48,925 nucleotides of DNA from Alphaproteobacteria bacterium. GTDB lineage: Bacteria > Pseudomonadota > Alphaproteobacteria > Micavibrionales > Micavibrionaceae. The stretch covers positions 1-48,925 of the forward strand of contig JAGRIU010000042.1 of assembly GCA_020443075.1 (NCBI GenBank), given 5' to 3'. Below the pieces are notes generated by a model, which saw nothing but the letters and a program-made list of their open reading frames with translations, did no database searches and was not told the origin of the DNA. Positions within the stretch are counted from its first letter, which is position 1. Each line of letters begins with the position of its first letter. Below are positions 8,137 to 16,673 of this stretch, in pieces. A program made the translations under genes and the position numbers.

Positions 8137-9660
8137 TTAAGATTCGTAATAATCCCTGACGAGACAATCAAGAATACGCACACCAAAACCGCTGCCGTAT
8201 TTCGGTACAGTCGGCTTGTCACTGGTGCGCCAGGCCGTCCCGGCAATATCCATGTGCGACCAGATCGTCCCCTCTTCGATAAAATGCGCAAGAAAACCCG
8301 CCGCTGTACAAGACCCGGCATCGCGGCCGGATTTACCGATATTGCGCAAATCTGCCACCTCGCTCTCGACCTCTTTCTTCCAGACCTCGTCCAAAGGCAT
8401 ACGCCAAAGCTTTTCCCCGCTGCTACCGCTCACTTTTTCCATCTGCTTCCACAGCGTCTCGTCATTCACAAACGTGCCGCAATATTCATGGCCCAAAGCC
8501 ACAATGATTGCCCCCGTCAAAGTCGCCAGATTAATCACAAAACGCGGAGCGTACGTCTTTTGTACATATGAAAGACAATCCGCCAGCACCAAACGCCCTT
8601 CGGCATCCGTATTCAAAACCTCGATCGTTTTCCCGTTATACGCCTTGATAATATCCCCGGGTCGATACGCCTTGGATGAAGGCATATTTTCAACCAGCCC
8701 GACAACCCCGACAACATCCACGCGCGCCTTACGCAAAGCCAGCGCCTTAAACAGGCCCACCACAGCGGCGCTACCGCCCATATCCATCTTCATTTCATCC
8801 ATATTCGCCCCGGGCTTCAGCGAGATCCCACCCGTATCGAACGTCACACCTTTACCGACAAAGGCCAGCGGCGCGTCCTTGGACTTCTTATTCGCCCCGT
8901 TCCAGCGCATCACCACCATACGCGCCGGACGATCCGATCCCTGCCCCACAGCCAGCATCGCCCCCGCGCCCATTTTCTGCAGCTTTTTCTCATCGAAAAT
9001 TTCAACCTCGACGCCCAAAGGCTTCAAGGTATCCTTGATAATCTTCGCATACGCATCGGGATAAAGATCGTTCGGCGGCATATTCACCAGATCGCGCGCC
9101 TGAAAAACGCCTTGGCTCACACAGGAAAGCTTCTCATAAGCTTTTTTGGCATTCGCCGGATGCGTACAGACAACCTCCAGCGTTTTTAGCTCCGGAAGCA
9201 TCTCCTTCGGTGGCGCTTTATAACGCTCAAACTTATAGCCCCTCAGCACCGCACCGTTCGCCAAAGACGCCGCCAGCATATCCAGCGTCAGATCCGGTTG
9301 CGGCAGCTTATCACCAACATAAAGACTAACCCCCGCCACGCCAAGCGAAGACAAAGCAGCATAGAATTTACCGCCCGCCTCCTCGGCCCTCAAAGCACTT
9401 AAAGCTTCGGCTTTCCCCAGCCCCAAAACCCCCAAACGCGCAGCAACAGAGCCCTCCGGCGTCACAACACTGATAAAATCACCTAACCGTCCCTTAAACT
9501 GAACATTGGCCTCCAAGGCCCGCTTCGCCAAAGAAACAAGAGACGCCTCTAGCCCGGAAACGGGCTGCAAAGAAACGCCCTCATCGCCTTCATAGGCCAA
9601 AACAACGATCATAGAGGGCTGCGTTTTATGCTCTTTTTGAAAAGATACGGAAATGCTCAT
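8137..9660 (-). CDS. pepA: Leucyl aminopeptidase (M17)
   Basis: Cytoplasmic two-metal aminopeptidase that removes N-terminal residues from peptides; in some bacteria it also binds DNA. The 507-residue product has an N-terminal macro-like domain followed by the catalytic domain from about residue 190. Metal and catalytic motifs are VGKGVTFDTGGISLKP, MKMDMGGSAAVVG and the M17 signature NTDAEGRLVLADC starting at about residue 350. The start is the ATG at 9660; the ribosome site is weak (AGAAAG further upstream). It is the first gene of the pepA / aminomutase / holC group and is divergent from lptF, leaving about 87 bases for both promoters. Confidence 0.96.
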   Translation of the reverse strand: MSISVSFQKEHKTQPSMIVVLAYEGDEGVSLQPVSGLEASLVSLAKRALEANVQFKGRLGDFISVVTPEGSVAARLGVLGLGKAEALSALRAEEAGGKFYAALSSLGVAGVSLYVGDKLPQPDLTLDMLAASLANGAVLRGYKFERYKAPPKEMLPELKTLEVVCTHPANAKKAYEKLSCVSQGVFQARDLVNMPPNDLYPDAYAKIIKDTLKPLGVEVEIFDEKKLQKMGAGAMLAVGQGSDRPARMVVMRWNGANKKSKDAPLAFVGKGVTFDTGGISLKPGANMDEMKMDMGGSAAVVGLFKALALRKARVDVVGVVGLVENMPSSKAYRPGDIIKAYNGKTIEVLNTDAEGRLVLADCLSYVQKTYAPRFVINLATLTGAIIVALGHEYCGTFVNDETLWKQMEKVSGSSGEKLWRMPLDEVWKKEVESEVADLRNIGKSGRDAGSCTAAGFLAHFIEEGTIWSHMDIAGTAWRTSDKPTVPKYGSGFGVRILDCLVRDYYES

Positions 9661-9747
9661 TTTAAAAATCTTTCTGGTTTTATCTTCTGGCTTTATCTTT
9701 AGGACCCAAAACCGTTATAAACAGTATGAGAGGAAAACACCATCATA

Positions 9748-10890
9748 ATGAAGATTTTCGAACGCTACATTTTCAAAAATCTGTTGATCGCGGCTTTGTT
9801 TATCACTGTCGTCCTCTCGGCGGTAATTGTGCTCACCCAGTCGATCAAATTTCTCGAACTGGTCATCAATTCAGGCGCGGATTCCGGCGTATTCTGGCTG
9901 TTAACGCTGCTCACCCTGCCGCGGTTTTTCGAAATCATTCTGCCGCTCTCTATCATGGGCGCCGCCCTTTTCACCTATAACCGCCTGAGCGCTGATTCCG
10001 AATTGGCCGCCGCGCGCGCCAGTGGTTTCAGCCCACTCAAACTGGCCAACCCGTCAATTCTGTTGGCTCTGATCATCACCGTTTTTCTCTTGGGCAACAC
10101 ACTGTGGCTGGCGCCTAAAACCCTGTCCGAACTTCAGCTAAAGCGCCAGGAAATCAAAGCCCAATTCTCGAACCTGATCGTCCGCGAAGGTGTTTTCAAT
10201 CAGGCCGGAAAAGGATTGACGGTCTACGTTCACAAACGTGAAAACGATTCAGGTCTGCGCGGAATCATCATTTATGACGGCCGCCCCGAAAACGAACGCC
10301 CCTCGACCATCATCGCCAAACGCGGCGCTCTTTCCCTCACGGAAAAAGGATTCCAGATCACCGTCTATGACGGAACACGTCAGGAATTCGATCCAGAAAA
10401 ACAAACCTTGAGCCGCCTGAACTTCCAGCGCTACACTATTGATATCCCGGACAACGAGCCAATCCCCGATCGCTGGCTTCAGCCCGATGAACGCACCATC
10501 GGCGAGCTTTTGTCCGCCGAAATCCCCGAAAACGATCCGGCCTTGCAACGAAAATTCGCCATCGAGCTTCATAAACGGTTTCTCTCGCCGTTATCGGCGC
10601 TTGGCTTCACACTCGTCTCCTGCGCCATAATGCTCATCGGGCCAAGCGGCCGCGCGGGACAAAGCAAAAAGATTTTCACTGCTATCATCTGCATTTTCTT
10701 AATTCAAAGCCTGCAAATTGCCGCCGGAAACATCGCCAAACAAAGCGACATCGGTTTATGGATGATGTACGCCTTGGCCCTCTTCCCCATAGCCATCGGT
10801 TCTTTCTTTTTAAGCCCGGCCAGCGAAAAACTGCGCCATAGACTGTTTTACGGCCCCAATGAAAACAACCGGATAAGAGCGCTCACATGA
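9748..10890 (+). CDS. lptF: LPS export permease LptF
   Basis: One of two permease subunits of the LptB2FG transporter that pulls lipopolysaccharide out of the inner membrane. The 380-residue product has the LptF/LptG pattern. First come three hydrophobic segments including RYIFKNLLIAALFITVVL and the coupling region TYNRLSADSELAAARASG. A periplasmic beta-jellyroll domain lies at about 130-260, followed by the last membrane helices from about 275. GAGAGGAAAAC precedes the ATG with about nine bases spacing. Its TGA overlaps the lptG start as ATGA, so the two subunits are translationally coupled. lptF is assigned by its first position in the pair and overall similarity; F and G are close homologues. 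Confidence 0.93.
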   Translation: MKIFERYIFKNLLIAALFITVVLSAVIVLTQSIKFLELVINSGADSGVFWLLTLLTLPRFFEIILPLSIMGAALFTYNRLSADSELAAARASGFSPLKLANPSILLALIITVFLLGNTLWLAPKTLSELQLKRQEIKAQFSNLIVREGVFNQAGKGLTVYVHKRENDSGLRGIIIYDGRPENERPSTIIAKRGALSLTEKGFQITVYDGTRQEFDPEKQTLSRLNFQRYTIDIPDNEPIPDRWLQPDERTIGELLSAEIPENDPALQRKFAIELHKRFLSPLSALGFTLVSCAIMLIGPSGRAGQSKKIFTAIICIFLIQSLQIAAGNIAKQSDIGLWMMYALALFPIAIGSFFLSPASEKLRHRLFYGPNENNRIRALT

Positions 10891-12032
10891 TAAAACTCAG
10901 CAAAACCCTCTCGCTTTATCTGGGCAAAAACTATCTGTTGAACACGCTGGCCGTTCTCACCGCTTTACTCAGCATTATATACTTACTCGATATTCTGGAA
11001 CTTCTGCGCCGCGCCAATAAAACAGGCGATATACCTTTAGGTATAATCCTACAAATGGGTTTACTCAAACTCCCCGAAATCGGCCAGACGATTTTCCCCT
11101 TCGCTATCCTGTTCAGCGCTCTGTGGACCTTCTGGCAACTCAACCGCCGCTCCGAACTCGTCGTCCTCAGAGCCTCGGGCTTTTCAGTATGGCAATTCCT
11201 TGCCCCCATCGTCCTGCTGGCCGCCCTGATCGGCGCGCTACAAATCGGATTGATCAACCCGGCCGGAGCCCTCCTGATCGGCAAATACGACCGGCTGGAA
11301 AGTGAATTCCTCAAAAAACAAAGCAGCCAGATCGCCCTGTTCAAAGAAGGCTTGTGGCTGCGTCAGGAAATTGATCCTGATAAACAGCAATCCTTCAAAA
11401 AAACCCACAACGTCAATCTGGCCGAAGGCTATATCATCCTGCATGCCCGCAAAATTGCCCACCCAAGCTGGCAACTCCTGAATGTCACCGTCTTTTATCT
11501 TGATACGGAAGATCAGCTCCTGATGCGCCTTGATGCCAAAAGCGCCACGCTCGAGAAAAACCTCTGGACCTTCAACGACGTACTGGTTAACAGCAACCAA
11601 ACGCCCCCCACAAGGCTACCAGCCTTTACCCTGCCCACGACACTCACAATCAAAGATATTGAGGATAGCTTTTCATCCCCGCAAAGCATGTCCTTTTGGA
11701 ACCTGCCCGGCCACATCCAGACCTTACGCGAAACCGGCTTCGAAACCGGGCCTCTCATCGTGCACTACCACAACCTTCTGGCCCAACCACTCTTTCTGAT
11801 GGCCATGGTCATCCTCGCCGCCACCGTCTCTATGCGGCCTCCACGCTTTGGCGGCACACTTGTCTTGATCGCCAGCGGCCTGTTCATCGGTCTAGGCGTA
11901 TTCTTTCTCTCAAGCTTCCTACAAGCCCTGGGAGCCTCAAACCAGCTTCCTCCACCTTTGGCAGCCTGGGCCCCCTCGATCATTTTTATACTCTTTGGCC
12001 TAAGCGCCCTCATCCACCTCGAAGATGGATAA
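10887..12032 (+). CDS. lptG: LPS export permease LptG
   Basis: Second permease of LptB2FG. The 381-residue product has the same architecture as its neighbour: N-terminal helices (NYLLNTLAVLTALLSIIYLL), the motif WQLNRRSELVVLRASGFS contacting the ATPase, a periplasmic domain at about 140-270, and C-terminal helices including FLMAMVILAATVSMRPPR and GVFFLSSFLQALG. The MRPPR segment is typical of LptG. The start codon overlaps the lptF stop by four bases. No lptA, lptC or lptB lies in the window. A 265-base spacer follows before mlaA. Confidence 0.93.
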   Translation: MIKLSKTLSLYLGKNYLLNTLAVLTALLSIIYLLDILELLRRANKTGDIPLGIILQMGLLKLPEIGQTIFPFAILFSALWTFWQLNRRSELVVLRASGFSVWQFLAPIVLLAALIGALQIGLINPAGALLIGKYDRLESEFLKKQSSQIALFKEGLWLRQEIDPDKQQSFKKTHNVNLAEGYIILHARKIAHPSWQLLNVTVFYLDTEDQLLMRLDAKSATLEKNLWTFNDVLVNSNQTPPTRLPAFTLPTTLTIKDIEDSFSSPQSMSFWNLPGHIQTLRETGFETGPLIVHYHNLLAQPLFLMAMVILAATVSMRPPRFGGTLVLIASGLFIGLGVFFLSSFLQALGASNQLPPPLAAWAPSIIFILFGLSALIHLEDG

Positions 12033-12268
12033 AAAGCAAAATAAACTTAACGCTTTCGTAAAAAATTCATGGTTTAATAAATGTCGGATCAAGGCACAGC
12101 CCTTCAAATCCGTCCTGCGTTCTCACAACTTTCTGTTTCTGTGGTTTTTGACTGTGTACTTGTGCAAAACACAAAAAATGACAGCTAGCGCTGTATAAGG
12201 GGATAAAAGCGATGCACAAAAGCAACAGCTCACAAGACCATAGATGACTTCCATCTTGACTCAAGTCT

Positions 12269-12274
12269 TATAAT
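12269..12274 (+). promoter_or_regulatory. Possible -10 element of mlaA
   Basis: A perfect TATAAT lies 24 bases before the mlaA start. The nearest TTGACT is only seven bases upstream, too close to act as -35, so only the -10 is proposed. It is in the 265-base spacer after lptG, in which no other clear signal was seen. Confidence 0.3.
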
Positions 12275-12297
12275 AGATCAAAAAAATAGGGGCGATC

Positions 12298-13101
12298 ATG
12301 CAAATTCAAACTGTAACGGCCATGACATTAAAAAATAATATTCTTCTCAATATCAGCATTCTGTGTGCCGCTTTGGCACTTTTATCTGGTTGTGCGTCTT
12401 CGCAGCAGCACGAAACGATGTTGATGAACGGAAAAACGGTTATGACCGACCCGTTCGAGGAAACAAACCGGCAGGTTTTCGCTTTCAATAACGCCGTGGA
12501 CAAAGCGGTTATTCATCCGATCGCCAAGGGCTACAACGAAGTGGTCCCTCAACCGGCTAGAACAGGCATCACAAATGTCCTGCGCAACCTGAAAACACCG
12601 ACGACCTTGGCCAACCAGCTCTTGCAAGGCGATTTAGAAGGGGCGGGAAATGTTGTTCTCAGAGGCGTTATTAACACGCTCATCGGCGTAGGCGGCCTCT
12701 TTGATGTGGCTGGCGCGGAGAATATCCCGTATGAACCCGAAGATTTCGGGCAAACCTTGGGCAAATGGGGCGTGGATCATGGTCCTTACCTAGTTGTACC
12801 GATCATCGGCCCGTCATCGACACGCGATTACGCCGGATTCTTCATTGATTCCCTCGCTGACCCGCTACGCTGGTATCTCTTCAATATAGACGAAGAAGGC
12901 ATTTACTACGGCAAAGTGGGAATGGAATACCTGACCCTGCGCGCAGACCTCGTCGACGTGCTTGAAGATCTGGAAAAGAGCTCTATCGATTACTATGCAG
13001 CCACGCGCAGTGCATATTATCAGCGCCGCGAAGCTCTGGTTGAAGACCAAGATCCCGAGAGCATGAGCGCACCGGCTATTCCGGATTATGATGAGTATTA
13101 A
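12298..13101 (+). CDS. mlaA: Outer-membrane lipoprotein MlaA (VacJ)
   Basis: MlaA sits in the outer membrane and removes misplaced phospholipids from the outer leaflet for retrograde transport, keeping lipid asymmetry. The 267-residue product has a type II signal peptide ending in lipobox LSGC with lipidated C32. Family motifs follow: DPFEETNRQVFAFNNAVD, NLKTPTTLANQLLQGD, FGQTLGKWGVDHGPYLVVP, GPSSTRDYAG and DPLRW. AGGGG five bases before the ATG at 12298 supports that start; a second ATG at 12322 would shorten only the leader. mlaC follows 29 bases downstream. The inner-membrane MlaFEDB complex is not in the window. Confidence 0.96.
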   Translation: MQIQTVTAMTLKNNILLNISILCAALALLSGCASSQQHETMLMNGKTVMTDPFEETNRQVFAFNNAVDKAVIHPIAKGYNEVVPQPARTGITNVLRNLKTPTTLANQLLQGDLEGAGNVVLRGVINTLIGVGGLFDVAGAENIPYEPEDFGQTLGKWGVDHGPYLVVPIIGPSSTRDYAGFFIDSLADPLRWYLFNIDEEGIYYGKVGMEYLTLRADLVDVLEDLEKSSIDYYAATRSAYYQRREALVEDQDPESMSAPAIPDYDEY

Positions 13102-13130
13102 ATTCATGAAAAACGCGGTAAAATAAAAGC

Positions 13131-13808
13131 ATGAAAGCAAATTTTTCGAAGAAGAAAATGGCTTTGGCCGTGTCTCTAGGTTTGGTCGGCGCAGGATTTT
13201 CAAATCCTGCGCTTTCCGCTTGGAATGCGGGAACAATGCATAATACACCGATCAGCGCTCACATCCTGAAAATCAGCATCAATGAAAACGCTTTGGATGG
13301 AGCCGAAAAATTTGTTGATGCCATCGCCGATCAAGGTATTGGCTTTTTAAGTGATAGCAACTTATCAGATCAAAAAAGAAAATCGGAATTTCAGAAACTG
13401 TTAAAAAACAATTTCGATATGAATACCATCGCCCGCTTTGCACTGGGACGCTATTGGAAAACCGCTAGTCAGGCCCAGCGCGATGAATATATGAAGCTGT
13501 TTGAAACCATGATCTTGAACGTCTATTCCAGCCGTTTCAGCGAATATAAAGGTGAAAAACTCAGCGTCGAAGGCTCACGGCCGGAAGGAAAAAACGATAT
13601 CCTTGTCAACTCAACGGTCGCACCTGAAAACGGCCAGCAAATAAAAGTCGACTGGCGTGTACGCCTGAAAAACGGCCAATACAAAATTGTTGATGTCATC
13701 GTTGAAGGCGTCAGCATGTCCCTGACCCAGCGCTCGGATTTTTCCTCCGTCATCCAGCGCGGCGGCGGCGACATCAACGTCCTGCTCGACCACCTGCGTC
13801 AACAATAA
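13131..13808 (+). CDS. mlaC: Periplasmic phospholipid shuttle MlaC
   Basis: MlaC carries phospholipid between MlaA and the inner-membrane MlaFEDB transporter. The 225-residue product begins with a cleavable signal peptide (KKKMALAVSLGLVGAGFS, likely cut after ALSA). It carries the family features FQKLLKNNFDMNTIARFALG and YWKTASQAQRDEYMKLFE, a central strand VNSTVAPENGQQIKVDWRV, and a C-terminal GVSMSLTQRSDFSSVIQ segment. It is in the same orientation as mlaA and 29 bases downstream, so probably co-transcribed. Its end faces the third DotA-like gene, with only a weak hairpin between them. Confidence 0.94.
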   Translation: MKANFSKKKMALAVSLGLVGAGFSNPALSAWNAGTMHNTPISAHILKISINENALDGAEKFVDAIADQGIGFLSDSNLSDQKRKSEFQKLLKNNFDMNTIARFALGRYWKTASQAQRDEYMKLFETMILNVYSSRFSEYKGEKLSVEGSRPEGKNDILVNSTVAPENGQQIKVDWRVRLKNGQYKIVDVIVEGVSMSLTQRSDFSSVIQRGGGDINVLLDHLRQQ

Positions 13809-13825
13809 TCAAAAATGCTTTTTGA
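13809..13825 (+). terminator. Weak AT-rich hairpin after mlaC
   Basis: TCAAAAA and TTTTTGA form a 7-bp stem with a 3-base loop, followed shortly by TTTTAATT. The stem has almost no GC, so termination is uncertain. It is the only candidate between two convergent operons. Confidence 0.3.
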
Positions 13826-13835
13826 AGACTTTTAA

Positions 13836-16622
13836 TTAACTGCCGGATAAGATAACCGGAAGGTTTCCTTGTGTCTGGTCCCGCACCTGATTGGATACAA
13901 GCAAAGTCCCTCTGTGGACATCGCTCGCCAGCTTGGCCGCCGGATCGCCGGCACTTTCCTGGAACGTATGAACGGTAACCCCCATCCAGCGCAAAATCTG
14001 GTTCGGAATAGCATCCACAAGCTTAAAGCAAGACAAACCGATCATATAACAAACAATGACATAAACAGCCGTAAAGAAAAACCGGTCCACAGCACCGCGC
14101 GCTACACCCATCATATCGGGCGTACCCGCCGGCGCATTACCGGCCGCCGCATCAAAATCAAGCTGCACGTCATGCCCACCGGCATTCGCCACGACCAGAT
14201 CGAAAATAATATTCAAAACATTGACCAACGCAGCAAAAATCGTAATACCGGCAATAAAACCGATCACGATCATAATCGGCCGTACAAAAATTTCCAGCAA
14301 CAGAAAATAACCATTCGAAGCCCCGGGACCGGGCAACCCTTCCCCATCAATACGCACATGCGCCAAGGCCCACAGCGGCATCGCCGCCATCGCTTCGAAA
14401 ATACTTTTAAGCCAGCCGCTCACCCCGAAAAAGAAATAAATAAAAGGCATCAAAGGCAGCACGTAATACAAAATAGCCGCCATCGCGATAGTCACCGTCA
14501 CCATCGCAAACAAAAAACTCACCGCACTTTTACCCGCCTCGCCGGTAAAATTGGAGAACATGTCAAAGATACTTTGACCGGCCGTAACACCCACAGCAAT
14601 CCCGGCATTGCGCACCGCCGCATCCATCATCGACTTACCCAACGCACTGAGCTGCGCCAAAGGATGAATATCGGTATTTTTGCGCATCTCGAAAATACCG
14701 TTTGTCCCCAGCACCAGATTAACGTAATCAATAAAAATATTGCCTGTGGTCGCACTATAGCTCCCGGCATCCACCACTCTGCCATCCTGTTGCCAAGCGG
14801 TATAAACCGCCTTCATCGCCTGAAAAATACTCAGATCGTTTTGATCTTTGAAGTTAATCAAAAGGCTCCGCCCGGTAAGATCCGACATCAGAAGATCAAA
14901 ACGGCCCTGATCCGTCACATTGGAGTTTTGCGAAGCGTTTTGCTCCATCACCCGCTCCATCAAAATCGGAAATTTACGTGGCTCGGGAATATTTAAACTC
15001 GCAGACGTGACCGCCCCGTTCATTTCAGCGATTTTATTGTACCACAGCGCCGCCCCCGCCCAGCCGCGCTCCAAAATCTTCTCATTCATATCGAACACGC
15101 CCTTATCCAGCTGCTCGTTAATCCCGTCCCGCATCCCGACGATAAATTGATCGTGATAAAACGTAGACTGCGCTTCAATAAAGTCTTTATCAATGCGTCC
15201 AATCCCGGCACACGCATCCGGCTTATGATTGAGAGGCGTTTCCTCGCGCACCGTACACAAAGCCCGGCTGCCCAAATCCGCATCCTGCCATATATCTTGG
15301 ACAATTTCGTAGTACGCTTCCTGAATCTTCACAGAACCCGGCTCGCCCTGCGCCGCCGCCTTAAACACCAGATCGCCGCATAAAGGCTTCACATTGCCCA
15401 GATAGCCTTGGTAATCTTCACCCGGCGCATTTCCCCCCTCATCAGGCTCTATCGACCCGAAACGCACGGTAATATCCCCCATGACGGAAAAATCGACAGC
15501 ATCTTGATAATTAGTCCCTAAAAATTCCCAGGCATTCACAGCATAAGCCGGCGGCCCCGTCGGCGGGTTACCATAGCCGCTCGCAGGAATAGGCGAGCGC
15601 ACAAGATAAGCTTTAATCCCCTCTTTACCCACCTTTTGCGCCTCCAAATGATAAGCCGCCTGGCAGGTCCGCACGACATGCATAAACTGAAGCAAATTCA
15701 CAATCTCTTTAATTTGCACATTCGGCTGCGCCACAAGATCTTGCTGCTGCGTGAGAAACGTGTAAGAGCCAAGCCCCGAGCCTGTCGTCGTAAAATAAGC
15801 CCAGCCGTTGGTCGCAAAATTCGACCCCAGCTTCGCCACACGTAAAGCAATATATTGCGCCCCGTTCAAACCGCTGGCGGTACTAAAGGGAATTAACAAC
15901 CCAAAAAACAAAATCAAACGGATCGGCGCCCAGGCCCGGTTAAACCGCTGGCCAAAAGGCGTACCGCTAGACGCCGTCTCCCCGGCAATGGCCATGATGT
16001 AATAAATAATAACAAAAACACCGACGAAAAAAATACCGTAGGAATAAAAAGCAAAAAACCGGTGCAAAGCCACATGAAACGGGAACGGAAAAGCTGTCGG
16101 CGAAGTCACAGCGTTCCCGTCAATATCCGTACATCCCGTGTTGAGATCTGAAATACAGGAATTAAAAATAGCCGGCACCCCAAAAACCCTGTCCATCAGG
16201 ATAAAAGCGATATCCTGAGCGGGTCCCAAAGACCCGGTTGTCGCATTCGGATTAGGAAGCATATCCGCCACAGAAAGCGCATAAGCCGGATAACCGACCA
16301 TCATCGCCACGATCAAAAGTAAAAACTGGCTCAACAAAAGAACAAGCCCGGCCAAAAGCAAAACAAAAACCGCAACCTGATCAAGATGATGGCGATCAAT
16401 AACCAGATGATTAGCCGCTTCTGCAATCACATGACGAATGCCAAAGCGTCCGAAATTTCGTGGATCAAGGTAAGGGTGCCCGGCCGGCAGCAAACGCACC
16501 GCCCCATATATTTGGGCCATTAAATAAGAAACATGAAAAAATCCGGACCGAAAAAGCGCCAAAACCCGCGGAAAAATCCCGGGCAAAAGCGTATATGTCA
16601 GAACCTGTCTCTTTTTAACCAT
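13836..16622 (-). CDS. DotA/TraY-family polytopic membrane protein, paralog C
   Basis: A 928-residue relative of DotA (Dot/Icm type IVB secretion) and TraY (IncI conjugation), inner-membrane proteins with large extracytoplasmic regions. N-terminal conserved blocks are HPYL, GRFGIRHVIAEAANHL and ETASSGTPFGQRF (215-227). The central domain has GWAGAALWYNKIAEMNG (520-536), and the C-terminal membrane part has the DotA/TraY signature WALAHVRIDGEGLPG (751-765) with EIFVRPI and NQILRWMG. Hydrophobic clusters lie at about 30-45, 83-110, 190-245, 700-735, 770-815 and 848-870. Cysteines C156, C164, C320 and C415 are shared with both paralogs; C456 and C471 are extra. It starts at ATG 16622, 51 bases after paralog B, and is the last of the three genes. 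Family is clear; the role in this organism is unknown. Confidence 0.88.
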   Translation of the reverse strand: MVKKRQVLTYTLLPGIFPRVLALFRSGFFHVSYLMAQIYGAVRLLPAGHPYLDPRNFGRFGIRHVIAEAANHLVIDRHHLDQVAVFVLLLAGLVLLLSQFLLLIVAMMVGYPAYALSVADMLPNPNATTGSLGPAQDIAFILMDRVFGVPAIFNSCISDLNTGCTDIDGNAVTSPTAFPFPFHVALHRFFAFYSYGIFFVGVFVIIYYIMAIAGETASSGTPFGQRFNRAWAPIRLILFFGLLIPFSTASGLNGAQYIALRVAKLGSNFATNGWAYFTTTGSGLGSYTFLTQQQDLVAQPNVQIKEIVNLLQFMHVVRTCQAAYHLEAQKVGKEGIKAYLVRSPIPASGYGNPPTGPPAYAVNAWEFLGTNYQDAVDFSVMGDITVRFGSIEPDEGGNAPGEDYQGYLGNVKPLCGDLVFKAAAQGEPGSVKIQEAYYEIVQDIWQDADLGSRALCTVREETPLNHKPDACAGIGRIDKDFIEAQSTFYHDQFIVGMRDGINEQLDKGVFDMNEKILERGWAGAALWYNKIAEMNGAVTSASLNIPEPRKFPILMERVMEQNASQNSNVTDQGRFDLLMSDLTGRSLLINFKDQNDLSIFQAMKAVYTAWQQDGRVVDAGSYSATTGNIFIDYVNLVLGTNGIFEMRKNTDIHPLAQLSALGKSMMDAAVRNAGIAVGVTAGQSIFDMFSNFTGEAGKSAVSFLFAMVTVTIAMAAILYYVLPLMPFIYFFFGVSGWLKSIFEAMAAMPLWALAHVRIDGEGLPGPGASNGYFLLLEIFVRPIMIVIGFIAGITIFAALVNVLNIIFDLVVANAGGHDVQLDFDAAAGNAPAGTPDMMGVARGAVDRFFFTAVYVIVCYMIGLSCFKLVDAIPNQILRWMGVTVHTFQESAGDPAAKLASDVHRGTLLVSNQVRDQTQGNLPVILSGS

Positions 16623-16673
16623 CTTGCATAACTCAAACTCATATCGGCCGCCATGACCGAACGAAACCGGACT

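Noticed and set aside
12067..12264. 65-codon minus-strand frame in the spacer before mlaA
   Set aside because: No ribosome site, cysteine-rich product without motifs, and it overlaps the likely mlaA promoter.
12256..12274. TTGACT ... TATAAT as a full promoter
   Set aside because: The spacer is only seven bases; 16-18 are needed, so only the -10 is retained at low confidence.
14920..15383. Several short plus-strand frames opposite the DotA-like genes
   Set aside because: All lack conserved motifs and lie antisense to blocks shared by the three paralogs.
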